Assembly (NCBI GenBank): GCA_047974375.1
Contig: JBKECF010000004.1
Location: 62,001 to 126,000, forward strand
Source: JBKECF01 sp047974375
GTDB lineage: Bacteria; Bacillota; Clostridia; Lachnospirales; CAMZNU01
Direction of reading: 5' to 3'
DNA: 64,000 bases
The translations under genes and the position numbers were made by a program. The notes under the pieces were generated by a model, which ran no database searches, was not told the origin of the DNA, and was given only the letters and a program-made list of their open reading frames with translations. Below, one piece after another: positions 9,023 to 17,481 of the stretch (the stretch's first letter is position 1; each line of letters starts with the position of its first letter).

Positions 9023-9649
9023 ATGAAATGTGTAGTAATATCCAGTGGTACCATAAGGGATTATGATGCCATGAAAAAATATATAAATAAAAAAGATTTT
9101 ATTGTTTGTAATGACGGTGGCTTAGCTCATTGTAAAGGAATGAAAATAATGCCAGATATTATACTAGGTGACTTCGACTCTGTAGACCCAAGGCTTTTAG
9201 GTAAATATAAAAAAAATAAAATATTGCCTTTTCCGCCAGAGAAAAACTATACGGATTCACACTTAGCTTATGTCTACGCAATGGAAAATTTTGAAAAAAT
9301 ATTAATTTTAGGCAGTACAGGAACAAGAATGGACCATAGCATGACAAATATAAATATGTTAGCTATGTTTTTAGAAAATAACAAAAAAGCTATACTTATT
9401 GACGATAATAATATAATACGCCCATGTAATTCAAATGTAGCTGTACGAAAAAATAATATGAAATATATAAGTCTTTTACCCCTAAGTGAAAAAGTTGTTT
9501 TTGAGAACTCCAAGGGCTTGAAGTATCCTTTAAAAGGAATTGTACTTGCCTTGGATAAATCTATAGGGGTTAGTAATGAAATATTAGATGAAATAGCCTA
9601 TATAAAGGTAAAAGAGGGTAGATTTTTAATAATTCAGTCTAAAGACTAA
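9023..9649 (+). CDS. thiN: Thiamine pyrophosphokinase
   Basis: 208 aa. It transfers pyrophosphate from ATP to thiamine, giving the cofactor TPP. Family motifs: IVCNDGGLAHCKGM, ILGDFDSVDP, FPPEKNYTDSHLAY, and GSTGTRMDHSMTNINML. The C-terminal half is the thiamine-binding beta domain. In Firmicutes thiN often follows rsgA/rpe, but here it follows a ZIP transporter. No thi-box was seen upstream. Confidence 0.93.
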   Translation: MKCVVISSGTIRDYDAMKKYINKKDFIVCNDGGLAHCKGMKIMPDIILGDFDSVDPRLLGKYKKNKILPFPPEKNYTDSHLAYVYAMENFEKILILGSTGTRMDHSMTNINMLAMFLENNKKAILIDDNNIIRPCNSNVAVRKNNMKYISLLPLSEKVVFENSKGLKYPLKGIVLALDKSIGVSNEILDEIAYIKVKEGRFLIIQSKD

Positions 9650-9901
9650 TATGAAATCTTATTCCGTTTAAAATAGCTAAATTGTCTATTGTATTTTTAT
9701 TCATATTTTTTTAATTTATGTTGTTAATGTTTTTAAAGTGGAATTAATATATAAGCTATATAAGGGTTATTAAGGTTTTCTTTATGAAATATTTTAAAAA
9801 TACTAGACAAAAGTGTTTTTTTGATTTATGCTTATTATGTAATAAATACAATTCATGTAAAATAAAATCTTAATACATGAATAATTTAATTGGAGGTAAT
9901 T
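9650..9901 (+). promoter_or_regulatory. Leader region of the BMP lipoprotein gene
   Basis: About 250 A+T-rich bases with no ORF. A TTGATT/TAAATA pair in the last 75 bases could be a weak promoter. I looked for the purine riboswitch that often precedes such genes and did not see its conserved loops. Confidence 0.3.
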
Positions 9902-11098
9902 ATGAAAAAATTAATTTCTTTAGCCATGGTAACAATTATGTCCTTTGGCTTTATTGGATGTGGTAGTAAAACAGAAACTGCTACACCAGACACATCTGTG
10001 GAATCAGAAGCACCAAGTGAAGAAGCACCAGCGGACGAAGTTGAAGGCGAAGCAGCACCAGAGGGTGAATTATTAAAAGTAGGTATGGCTACAGACTCAG
10101 GTACTATTGATGATAAATCTTTTAACCAAGGTACTTGGGAAGGTATAGTAGCATATGAAGAAGACAATGGTACAATTGAAACTAGATACATTCAGCCAGT
10201 TGGTGAAACTGAGCAAGATTATTTAAATGCGTTTGCAGACCTTATTGATGCAGGATATCAAGTTATTTTCGCACCTGGTTATAAGTTCGAATCTGCAATA
10301 GGTAAAGCACAAGAAATGTATCCAGATGTTAAATTCATTATTCTTGATGGTACTGCACGTGATGCAGATGGTAATGAAGTTTTAGCACCAAATTCAAGAG
10401 GTATTTATTTTGATGAGCATGAAGCTGGTTTTTATGCTGGTATAGTTTCTGCTGTAGAAAGTAAAACTGGTAAATTAGGTTATATTGGTGGTATGGAAAT
10501 TCCAGCAGTACAAAAATTTGGTTGGGGTTATGCTGCAGGTGTAGCTTACGCTAATGAAAACTATGGTACAGAGGCTGTAGTTTCTCAATACATCTACCAA
10601 GGTACATTTACAGATGTAGCAGCTGGTAAAACATTAGCTGGTTCTTTCTTTGATAGTGGTTGTGATATAGTATTCTCTGCAGCAGGCGGCGTTGGTGTAG
10701 GTGTTATTGCTGAAGCTAAAACAAGACGTCAAGCAGGTGAAGATGTTTATGTTGTTGGTGTAGACGTTGACCAATATGATGATGGTTTATTAGATGATGG
10801 AACAAGTGCTGTTCTTACTTCTGCTACAAAAGACTTAAACGAAGCTGCTTATTTAACAATTGACGAAATTGTAAATGGTGCCTTTAAAGGAAATAAAAAT
10901 GTTACATTTAACTCAGCTATTAACGGTGTTGGACTTCCTCCAGAAAATCCAAACTTAACAGAAGAGTCATTAGACATTTATAATCAAGTTTATGAGTTAG
11001 TTGCAGCAGGCGATGTTGTTGTTCCTAGTTCAGTGGAAGAATTAACAACTTTCTTAGATGAACATGGATATACAACACCTGAGGGCATTGTATACTAG
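9902..11098 (+). CDS. BMP/PnrA-family basic membrane lipoprotein (nucleoside-binding)
   Basis: 398 aa. Signal peptide with lipobox FIGC (Cys about residue 20), then an unusually acidic, Ala/Pro/Glu-rich linker to about residue 58. The periplasmic-binding fold follows: VGMATDSGTIDDKSFNQGTWEG, VIFAPGYKFESAIG, GFYAGIVSA, LGYIGGMEIPAVQKFGWGY. This family binds purine nucleosides for ABC import (PnrA, Med). The in-frame TTG at 9890 is part of the Shine-Dalgarno (GGAGG), so the ATG at 9902 is the start. No ABC ATPase or permease lies next to it, so it must work with one encoded elsewhere. Confidence 0.9.
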   Translation: MKKLISLAMVTIMSFGFIGCGSKTETATPDTSVESEAPSEEAPADEVEGEAAPEGELLKVGMATDSGTIDDKSFNQGTWEGIVAYEEDNGTIETRYIQPVGETEQDYLNAFADLIDAGYQVIFAPGYKFESAIGKAQEMYPDVKFIILDGTARDADGNEVLAPNSRGIYFDEHEAGFYAGIVSAVESKTGKLGYIGGMEIPAVQKFGWGYAAGVAYANENYGTEAVVSQYIYQGTFTDVAAGKTLAGSFFDSGCDIVFSAAGGVGVGVIAEAKTRRQAGEDVYVVGVDVDQYDDGLLDDGTSAVLTSATKDLNEAAYLTIDEIVNGAFKGNKNVTFNSAINGVGLPPENPNLTEESLDIYNQVYELVAAGDVVVPSSVEELTTFLDEHGYTTPEGIVY

Positions 11099-11123
11099 GC
11101 AAATAAAATTAATATTAAGTAAT

Positions 11124-11180
11124 GAAAAAAAGCTAAGAGCAATGGTAAAATCCATAGCCCTTAGCTTTTTTTTAATATTT
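11124..11180. terminator. Bidirectional terminator between BMP lipoprotein and NlpC/P60 gene
   Basis: An A-rich stretch plus AAGCTAAG pairs with CTTAGCTT, with inner ATGG/CCAT pairs, followed by a T run. The flanking genes converge on it and the hairpin suits both directions. Confidence 0.75.
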
Positions 11181-11187
11181 TTATAAC

Positions 11188-11958
11188 TTAACTTAAAACT
11201 CGACTAGCTCCCATAAAGGAAGAATTGTAATAGTCCTCTTCTAAGTTAGATACAATAACACCACTTGAAGTACTTGCGTGGATGAAGTCACCATTATTAA
11301 TATAAATGCCAACATGGTTTATTACATTATTTTTTTCAGTGTCGAAGAAAACAAGATCACCTTTTTGTAACTGGTTTTTATTAACTTGTATTCCGTCGTT
11401 TATTTGATCATAGCTTACACCACTTAGGGTTATGTTAAAGTTTTTAAAAATTTCTTGGGTATAGCCTGAACAATCTACACCTGTTAGTAAGTCTTTTCCT
11501 GCCCATTGGTATGGTGTCCCGATAAATTTAGTTGCATAGTCTATTAATCCATCAGCATTTGTATTGTTATTATTACTTATGCCATTACTCTTTACTAATG
11601 GAGGGGTTGTACTTTCCGTTATATAGCCAGTTGGCACGTAGCCAACTATATTATTGTATTTTATTTTAAAGAAATTATCTTCTTGCTGTATTATTTCTAA
11701 TGTATCTCTATTTTTTGCCTTGGCAATAACATTTCCCCCTATGGTATCTAAAATAGATAGGCCTGTTGGGTAATTAACAGAACCATAGGCAAAAATAGTG
11801 GAATTGGTAGAAGTAGTAGTTTCTTTAATGGGTATGTAATTTTGTATTGTGTTTTCTTCCAAAACAACATAGCCATTTACTATTTCGCTTTGTCCATATA
11901 CTGAAGTAGCAAAAGACATAGTAACAATAATTCCTAAGGTTATATTTTTAAATTTCAT
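11188..11958 (-). CDS. Secreted SH3b-NlpC/P60 cell-wall endopeptidase
   Basis: 256 aa. Signal peptide ends near TSVYGQ (residue 23). An SH3b-like wall-binding domain follows (about 70-115, NYPTGLSILDTIGGNVIAKA to IVGYVPTGYI), then an Asn-rich linker, then the NlpC/P60 peptidase (about 135-256). The catalytic Cys is in GVDCSGYTQ, the His in INHVGIYI, and a third polar residue in FIHAS. It would cut peptide cross-links in peptidoglycan. It sits 14 bases downstream of a RimK-like ligase on the same strand. Confidence 0.93.
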   Translation of the reverse strand: MKFKNITLGIIVTMSFATSVYGQSEIVNGYVVLEENTIQNYIPIKETTTSTNSTIFAYGSVNYPTGLSILDTIGGNVIAKAKNRDTLEIIQQEDNFFKIKYNNIVGYVPTGYITESTTPPLVKSNGISNNNNTNADGLIDYATKFIGTPYQWAGKDLLTGVDCSGYTQEIFKNFNITLSGVSYDQINDGIQVNKNQLQKGDLVFFDTEKNNVINHVGIYINNGDFIHASTSSGVIVSNLEEDYYNSSFMGASRVLS

Positions 11959-11972
11959 ACTTTGCTCCCATC

Positions 11973-12845
11973 TTACATAATATTTTTTAAAATGTGTTCC
12001 AAGAGTTTTTTGCCAAAATTTATACCTGTTGCTTTTTCAAAACTAAGGAAATTTACATTGGAATTTACTTCGCATATAATAGGTCCATTTTCTCCAAAAA
12101 GCAAATCTACACCACTAAAGTCTAGACCTAAGGATTTATGTGCCAATAGTGCTAAATCTGCTTCCTCTTTACTTAGGTTGTAAGGAGTGCCTACACCTCC
12201 TAAGGTAATATTTGCGCGAAAGTCGTCCTTGCTTGTTCTTTTTATAGCACCTATTACTTCATTTCCTATAATGTTTACACGTATATCCATTCCACGGCTT
12301 TCCTTAATGAATTTTTGAATAATAAACTCCTTATTTTTTAAATTGTGTACAATGTTTAAAAATTCAAGCTTAGAGTTTACTAAATAAACGCCCATTCCGA
12401 AAGAACCATAACATTCTTTTAGAACAAAAGGGGTTCCAAGTTCTGAAAAAATCTTTTGAATATACTTATCCCCTAGTACTTGTGAGTGATAGACATATGG
12501 GCCTAAAATTGTTTTGGGAGTTGGTACGTTTTTCTCATTAAATTTTAGGTGCATTAAGCCTTTATTATCACATACTTTTATTGCTTTATGGTTGTTAAAG
12601 ACTTTGTAGCCCATGAACTCTAGGTGTTTACATAATTTTATATCCTTGTCCCAAAAAAGAATGAAATTCGGCTCTTTAAGATTTTTTAGCTTCAATAACT
12701 TATTTGGGCTAATTGCTAATATTTCGTTATTTTTAACTTTTATAAGTTCTATATTTTCTTTGGTAGCATCATCAATTAGTTTGTTTACCAAAGTTTCTGT
12801 TTTATTGTATTTTAACGCACCGTTAAATACTATCCATCCTACCAT
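11973..12845 (-). CDS. RimK-like ATP-grasp ligase
   Basis: 290 aa ATP-grasp protein of the RimK/LysX group. Visible: the lid/substrate region VPTPKTILGPYVY, the ATP-binding GTPFVLKECYGSFGMGVYLV, FIQKFIKESRGMDIRVNIIG, and the Mg-binding SGVDLLFGENGPIICEVNSNVNFL. Such enzymes add amino acids (often Glu) to a protein or peptide acceptor using ATP. The acceptor is unknown. It is upstream of, and probably co-transcribed with, the NlpC/P60 hydrolase, which hints at an envelope or peptide role, but that is inference. Confidence 0.85.
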   Translation of the reverse strand: MVGWIVFNGALKYNKTETLVNKLIDDATKENIELIKVKNNEILAISPNKLLKLKNLKEPNFILFWDKDIKLCKHLEFMGYKVFNNHKAIKVCDNKGLMHLKFNEKNVPTPKTILGPYVYHSQVLGDKYIQKIFSELGTPFVLKECYGSFGMGVYLVNSKLEFLNIVHNLKNKEFIIQKFIKESRGMDIRVNIIGNEVIGAIKRTSKDDFRANITLGGVGTPYNLSKEEADLALLAHKSLGLDFSGVDLLFGENGPIICEVNSNVNFLSFEKATGINFGKKLLEHILKNIM

Positions 12846-12921
12846 TGTTTCTTACAGAATCCTCTCTACTCTGAATTTTTGTTTAACAAAAACCAAAGGT
12901 TATGCCTTTGTCCGCCGTTCA

Positions 12922-13000
12922 CTAGTCGAAAGCTCCGCTTTCTGCTCGTGTATGCAGTCGATACTGGTCGGAAACTTTGTTTCCTGCTCGTGTATGCAAC
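12922..13000. repeat. Family A intergenic hairpin repeat, two tandem copies
   Basis: Copy 1 (12922-12956) carries GAAAGC-TCC-GCTTTC and copy 2 (12964-13000) GGAAAC-TTT-GTTTCC, both inside a shared frame CT-GTCG ... TGCTCGTGTATGCA. The stem sequence differs but pairing is kept. Further copies are at 16328-16364 and 22334-22370, with a half copy at 43565-43580. Confidence 0.75.
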
Positions 13001-13013
13001 CTACACTGTTATT

Positions 13014-13355
13014 CTACAATGTGGGTAAATCAATTTCAAAAACACTTCCTACAACGTCAGATATTTCTTTCATTTTTTCTAAAACTCTATTTTCGCAAAG
13101 TAAAAATTCACGTCCGACTTCGCTAATAAATATTTCTGTGTATAATTTATTTGCTTCAGTATAGGGATCTATAAAGGATCTGTTTTCGCCTAATGTAATG
13201 TAGTCTTGCATTTGAATTTTTTTAAAGGAACAAACTTTATTGTAAAGTTCTGTATCTTTTTTTAATTCCTTTTCTAAAAATTTGTATTGTGTGTAATCTT
13301 CATCTTTTTCTAAGTATTCTTTTAAGTTTGTTATAAAGTCTTGAAAGTTGTTCAT
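13014..13355 (-). CDS. YlbF/YmcA-family protein
   Basis: 113 aa, all-helical, like the YlbF/YmcA/YheA group. It contains DFITNLKEYLEKDEDYTQYKFLEKELKKD and a C-terminal helix SEVGREFLLCENRVLEKMKEI. In Bacillus, YlbF, YmcA and YaaT form a complex that adjusts RNase Y-dependent mRNA processing. Its position directly downstream of RNase J fits an RNA-turnover link, though that is inference from context. Confidence 0.75.
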   Translation of the reverse strand: MNNFQDFITNLKEYLEKDEDYTQYKFLEKELKKDTELYNKVCSFKKIQMQDYITLGENRSFIDPYTEANKLYTEIFISEVGREFLLCENRVLEKMKEISDVVGSVFEIDLPTL

Positions 13356-13404
13356 TTAATCCTCTTTTAGAAGGAAAATTAATTTCCTTTGCTGCTTAGT
13401 AGTA

Positions 13405-15084
13405 TTATAAATTATTTTCAACAATAACAGGTAAAACCATTGGGTTTCTTTTTGTTTGTTGCCATAGATATTCTCTTGTAACTTCCCTTACTCTTGTTTT
13501 AATAGCAGACCAGTCATTTTTGCCTTCTAAGTCTACTAGGGATTGGGAAATTACTTCTCGTGCCTCATCCATTAAAGCTTCGGATTCTCTCACATATACG
13601 AAACCACGAGATATAAGGTCGGGTCCAGATGTGAATTCACCTGTTGCCTTGTCTATTCCAATAACTACGACCATTAAGCCGTCTTCTGCTAGACGTTTTC
13701 TATCTCTTAATACAATATTACCTACATCGCCTATGCCCAGACCGTCAATTAAAACTTGACCTGCTGTTACAGCTCCGTTTACTTCGGCAGATTTTTTGTT
13801 AACTTCCAAAATGTCGCCATTTGCCATAGTAAATATATTTTCTTTTGGCGTACCTAGTTCCATAGCTAAATCTTTATGTAGTTTTAAGTGACGATATTCG
13901 CCGTGGACAGGCATAACATATTTCGGGCTTATTAAAGTGTGTAGTACTTTTATTTCCTCTTTTTTAGCATGGCCAGAAACGTGTATATCCATTTTTGCTT
14001 CATATATAACTTCTGCGCCTTTTAGCATTAAATCGTTTACTACTTTAGACACTGTTTTTTCATTTCCTGGTATAGGTGTGGCGCTTATTATGATTTTGTC
14101 GCCTGGTTTTACCTCTACTTGTTTGTGCTCGGAGTTAGCCATACGTGAAAGGGCTGCCATAGGCTCCCCTTGACTACCTGTAGTTATTATAACTAAATCT
14201 TCGTCGGCATAATTTTTTATTTCGTGATTACTTATTACTATATTGTCGGGTACGTCTAAATACCCTAGCTCACAGGCTGTACGTATGTTGTTTACCATGC
14301 TTCTGCCTAGTATTGCTACTTTTCTATTATGTAATGTTGCGTAATTAATTATTTGTTGTATACGATGTATATTTGATGAGAATGTAGCAACCATTATTCT
14401 TTGGTTGTCGGAGTTTTCGAAAGTACTTTGGAAAATTTTCCCTACAGTTCTTTCAGACATTGTATAACCTTCAGATTCAATGTTTGTACTTTCACATAAA
14501 AATAGTAGAACTCCTTTTTTTCCTAGCTCAGCAAAGCGTTTTAAGTCTATTATTTTTCCGTCTATTGGAGTAAAGTCTATTTTAAAGTCGCCAGAGTGGA
14601 CTATTACCCCTACAGGTGTAGTTATAGCTAGGGCACAAGCGTCAACTATGGAGTGGTTTACTCCAATAAATTCAATTTGAAAACAGCCTTGTCGTATTTT
14701 ATCGCCGGCACTTACTATGTTCAAATCGGCCTCTATGCTATGTTCTTTTAATTTGTTGCTTACTAGGCCTAGGGTTAAATTCGTACCGTAAATAGGTATA
14801 TTTATTTTTCTTAGTAAATATGGAATAGCCCCTATATGGTCTTCGTGACCGTGAGTGAGAAATAGCCCTCTTATTTTGCTTTCATTTTTTTCTAAATAGG
14901 TAAAGTCTGGAGCAACTAAGTCGATGCCTAGCATATTGTCGCTTGGGAATGCAATACCACAGTCTATTATAATTATGTCGTTTTTATATTCCAAAACTGT
15001 TATATTTTTACCTATTTCGTGTAAACCGCCTAGGGGTATAACACGCAATTTACCTTTTGTTATCTTTTCTCTTGTAATGTTCAA
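13405..15084 (-). CDS. rnj: Ribonuclease J
   Basis: 559 aa metallo-beta-lactamase/beta-CASP nuclease. The N-terminal zinc motif is LTHGHEDHIGAIPYLL, followed by GDFKIDFTP. The beta-CASP part has FSSNIHRIQQII, and the C-terminal part has SGHAKKEEIKVL, MPVHGEYRHL and a late GFVYVRES. RNase J has 5'-to-3' exonuclease and endonuclease activity and is central to mRNA decay and rRNA maturation in Firmicutes. Length is normal. TACGGAGGTAAA provides the ribosome site. Confidence 0.97.
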   Translation of the reverse strand: MNITREKITKGKLRVIPLGGLHEIGKNITVLEYKNDIIIIDCGIAFPSDNMLGIDLVAPDFTYLEKNESKIRGLFLTHGHEDHIGAIPYLLRKINIPIYGTNLTLGLVSNKLKEHSIEADLNIVSAGDKIRQGCFQIEFIGVNHSIVDACALAITTPVGVIVHSGDFKIDFTPIDGKIIDLKRFAELGKKGVLLFLCESTNIESEGYTMSERTVGKIFQSTFENSDNQRIMVATFSSNIHRIQQIINYATLHNRKVAILGRSMVNNIRTACELGYLDVPDNIVISNHEIKNYADEDLVIITTGSQGEPMAALSRMANSEHKQVEVKPGDKIIISATPIPGNEKTVSKVVNDLMLKGAEVIYEAKMDIHVSGHAKKEEIKVLHTLISPKYVMPVHGEYRHLKLHKDLAMELGTPKENIFTMANGDILEVNKKSAEVNGAVTAGQVLIDGLGIGDVGNIVLRDRKRLAEDGLMVVVIGIDKATGEFTSGPDLISRGFVYVRESEALMDEAREVISQSLVDLEGKNDWSAIKTRVREVTREYLWQQTKRNPMVLPVIVENNL

Positions 15085-15234
15085 AATTTACCTCCGTAAT
15101 TTGTTAGTTTATGTAAACGGGATTCTGAATTCACCGTGGTTCTATTACGAAAGTATAAAATATTTAATAAAAACCAAAATGTAGAAAATACCTGTATTTA
15201 ACAGAATTTTCTACATTAAGATTTTAGGTATCAG
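15085..15234 (-). terminator. Terminator after DUF1292 gene plus repeat fragment
   Basis: AATGTAGAAAAT at about 15178 pairs perfectly with ATTTTCTACATT at about 15208, probably ending the ireB-ruvX-DUF1292 transcript; the T tract after it on the minus strand is imperfect. Nearby, 15127-15146 (TTCACCGTGGTTCTA) resembles part of the family D repeat seen at 48022. Confidence 0.55.
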
Positions 15235-15528
15235 TTAATCTTCATTTTCTTCGTCTAGTTGCTCGTCAAAAATTTTTGATATTTCGTCATACTCAGTGCC
15301 TTCTCCAAGCATTTCCATATCAATATAGTCGTCTTCTAAAACGTTTATACGCATTATGTATGTATAAACTTCATCGTTGTAATCAATTTTTTCATCAGCC
15401 TCTATAACTAGGGCATATTGTATTTCATTAAGTACAAGGGTGTCTATTATAAAAAATTTATCGAAACCACCATCTTCATCTTCAAGTTCTATAAGTTCGT
15501 ATTCTAATTTTAATTCTTCAAAATCCAT
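15235..15528 (-). CDS. DUF1292 family protein (YrzB-like)
   Basis: 97 aa, very acidic. It has the DUF1292 layout: a beta-rich core ELIELEDEDGGFDKFFIIDT, then NEIQYALVIEAD and YTYIMRI, with an Asp/Glu tail. Function unknown. It follows ruvX by 2 bases, and the order ireB-ruvX-DUF1292 is the conserved Firmicute arrangement, which supports the call more than the sequence alone. Confidence 0.85.
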   Translation of the reverse strand: MDFEELKLEYELIELEDEDGGFDKFFIIDTLVLNEIQYALVIEADEKIDYNDEVYTYIMRINVLEDDYIDMEMLGEGTEYDEISKIFDEQLDEENED

Positions 15529-15530
15529 AT

Positions 15531-15953
15531 TTAACCCCTTTTATCAATATAGCCTTGTAAAATAAAAACGGCGGCCATTTTATCTATTATATCTTTTTGT
15601 TTTTTACTATTTAAACCAGCCTCATAAAGATTACGTGAAGCTCCTATGGTGCTAAGTCTTTCGTCCCATAGTTCTATAGGCATTTTTTTGAAATTTCTGT
15701 TGAGTCTTTCTTTGAATTCTATAGTTTTTTTACAACGTTCCCCTTCAGAGCCGTCCATATTTAAGGGGTATCCTAAAACTATAGTTTCCACATTGTATTC
15801 TTTTATAATTTCTCCAAGACGTTTAACTGTTTTTTTTATACTTTCTTCATTTTCCCGTTCTATTATTTCTAGTCCACGTACTATTGTACATGTAGGGTCT
15901 GTTAGGGAGACCCCTACGGTTTTGCTACCGTAGTCTAATCCCATGTATCTCAT
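15531..15953 (-). CDS. ruvX: RuvX/YqgF Holliday junction resolvase-like nuclease
   Basis: 140 aa RNase H-fold protein. Motifs: MGLDYGSKTVGVSLTDP at the start with the first catalytic Asp, VETIVLGYPLNMDGSEG, and ELWDERLSTIGASRNL with further acidic residues. The family is implicated in pre-16S rRNA 5' maturation and was first predicted to resolve Holliday junctions. Its ATG overlaps the ireB stop by 4 bases, so translation is coupled. Confidence 0.93.
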   Translation of the reverse strand: MRYMGLDYGSKTVGVSLTDPTCTIVRGLEIIERENEESIKKTVKRLGEIIKEYNVETIVLGYPLNMDGSEGERCKKTIEFKERLNRNFKKMPIELWDERLSTIGASRNLYEAGLNSKKQKDIIDKMAAVFILQGYIDKRG

Positions 15954-16195
15954 TTGCTATAGTATGCCTTTATTAATTCTTCTAATAATTCGTCTCTATC
16001 TAGTTTGCATATAATATTTCTGGCATTTTTATAACTTGTTATGTATGTCGGATCTCCAGATAATAAATAACCTACAAGTTGATTTACAGGGTTGTAATCA
16101 CGTTCTATTAAATATTCACGTACTTCGTTTAAGATATCACTTGCAGATACAACGTCTTCATTTTTCACACCATTTATTTTTTGTGTATAATCCAT
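15950..16195 (-). CDS. IreB family regulatory protein (DUF965)
   Basis: 81 aa, matching the very conserved IreB/YrzL family: DILNEVREYLIERDYNPVNQLVGYLLSGDPTYITSYKNAR, then CKLDRDELLEELIKAYY. In Enterococcus, IreB is phosphorylated by the Ser/Thr kinase IreK and negatively regulates cephalosporin resistance. GGAGGTG precedes the ATG. It heads the ireB-ruvX-DUF1292 operon. alaS, which often precedes it, is not here. Confidence 0.92.
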   Translation of the reverse strand: MDYTQKINGVKNEDVVSASDILNEVREYLIERDYNPVNQLVGYLLSGDPTYITSYKNARNIICKLDRDELLEELIKAYYSK

Positions 16196-16553
16196 ATTTT
16201 ACACCTCCAGTTGTGTTTATATAAATTTATATACTAGTTATTGTTAAGTCAAATTTATATAGTGGCTATGTTTCTATTTATCGGTAAGAATTAAACCCCC
16301 ACCTCAATGCTGGCAAGACTGTCTAACCTGGTCGAAGCTGTGCTTTATGCTCGGCTATGCAACCAAGTATGCGACAAAATTCGCTGTTCAGTAGGGATAA
16401 GCCCCCCGTTGACGGATAGGTCTATTGACTATATTCAGCACTTAAATACATTCGCAAGATAAAGTATTATGCTGTACAAATTCACGACATTCATAACACT
16501 ATTTTAATACAGATTTCGTTTTTTTGCAAATTTAATTATATAACTTACCAATT
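16196..16553. repeat. Non-coding stretch with one family A and one family B repeat copy
   Basis: No plausible gene. 16328-16364 is a family A copy (GAAGC-TGT-GCTTT hairpin in the same CTGGTCG ... TATGCAACC frame). 16407-16429 matches one arm of the family B palindrome at 17241-17300, including GACGGATAGGTCTATTGAC. It separates the ireB operon from the ANTAR gene. Confidence 0.65.
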
Positions 16554-17063
16554 TTAGAAATTTTTAAAAGTGCTATAAATTATTTCACACAGGATAGATT
16601 TATTTATACATAAATTCATGCTATTTTTTTGAATAAATTTATGAGCTGCATCTTCTGTAAGGTCTAGTTCTTTTATGAGTATTTTTTTTGCTTCCCCTAT
16701 GTATGAGGTATTTGTGGCTATGTTTGTGCAAGTATTTATTTTAAGCAGCATATTTATGGATTTAATAAGGAGCTGTGTATTTACAGGGGAGCGTAACACA
16801 AATGCATTTATATTTTCGGCAAAACTTTCATCAATAGTATTGGATAGACAAAATATATAGTTCTCTCTTTCATTTAAGTCTATTAAATTTCCATCGGGGA
16901 ATATAAATTGACTAATTAAAATAAATTTTTCGTTGTTGTTAAATAGTCTTTGCAAGTCGCAAATACTATTTAGGCAGATGTCTGCATTTAATCCGTTAGT
17001 TCTGAGGATGTATGTTATTTTTTTTATAAAAGTTTTGTTTGTAAAACCTAGAATTATTTTCAT
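16554..17063 (-). CDS. ANTAR-domain RNA-binding antiterminator, likely nitrogen regulator
   Basis: 169 aa. The N-terminal two thirds resembles a degenerate receiver domain (no clear phospho-acceptor motif). The last 50 residues fit the ANTAR three-helix domain: YIGEAKKILIKELDLTEDAAHKFIQ, then NKSILCEIIYSTFK. ANTAR proteins bind paired hexaloop hairpins in mRNA leaders and stop terminator formation. The gene is about 1.1 kb downstream of glnA on the same strand, as in clostridial glnA loci with an ANTAR regulator, and the glnA leader here contains a suitable hexaloop hairpin and terminator. How it senses nitrogen is not visible. Confidence 0.8.
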   Translation of the reverse strand: MKIILGFTNKTFIKKITYILRTNGLNADICLNSICDLQRLFNNNEKFILISQFIFPDGNLIDLNERENYIFCLSNTIDESFAENINAFVLRSPVNTQLLIKSINMLLKINTCTNIATNTSYIGEAKKILIKELDLTEDAAHKFIQKNSMNLCINKSILCEIIYSTFKNF

Positions 17064-17240
17064 TTATCACCCTGTTTGTTTTATGTTTTGTTTTGTTTTA
17101 TTTTATCAATTTTTATTAGGTAGTACAAGAAATAGAAAATCGCTATGTTTCCCAATGTGAATTTAATGTATGTCGGTGAAAAAAGGAAGATTTGGTGAAA
17201 TGTTTTGACTCATTATAAAAGAGATTGTAAAATAAAAGCA

Positions 17241-17300
17241 GTCAATAGGTCTATCCGTCAGTGGGGGTACAAGCCACCGCTGACGGATAGGTCTATTGAC
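17241..17300. repeat. Family B long palindromic repeat
   Basis: A 60-base near-perfect inverted repeat. The arm starting GTCAATAGGTCTATCCGTCA pairs with CTGACGGATAGGTCTATTGAC, with the central GT/GT forming wobble pairs if transcribed. The loop GGGGGTACAAGCC is G/C-rich. Related copies are at 16407-16429 (one arm) and 62299-62344 (degenerate). Confidence 0.75.
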
Positions 17301-17475
17301 TTAGGGATGTTTTAGCTAAACTAAAATAAAAGTATAAGAAACCTAAAAAAATAACTCCATAGAAATACCGACCTCCCTTTGTTAAATTTTTAGGTCTAAC
17401 TTTTGGGGGTCGGTACATTTTAAGAGGAGTTTTTTTAAAGATATTTCCTAAATACTCCCATTGGCTATAAAGCAA
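17293..17475 (-). other. Short repeat-associated ORF, doubtful gene
   Basis: A possible 60-aa frame from a TTG without a good ribosome site, with a hydrophobic C-terminal segment. Its centre is an inverted repeat: TACCGACC at 17366-17373 and GGTCGGTA at 17408-17415. One arm with flank (17357-17376) recurs in reverse orientation at 22409-22428 as GGAGGTCGGTATTTTTATAG. The coding look may be a by-product of the repeat, so I do not call a protein with confidence. Confidence 0.3.
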
Positions 17476-17481
17476 TAGGTG

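Noticed and set aside
9650..9901. Purine riboswitch before the BMP-family nucleoside-binding lipoprotein
   Set aside because: The conserved loop sequences of the purine aptamer are not present; the region is simply A+T-rich.
12917..13008. CRISPR array from the tandem repeats
   Set aside because: Only two units, too short a spacer (about 7 bases), internal hairpin variation, no cas genes; other copies are dispersed.
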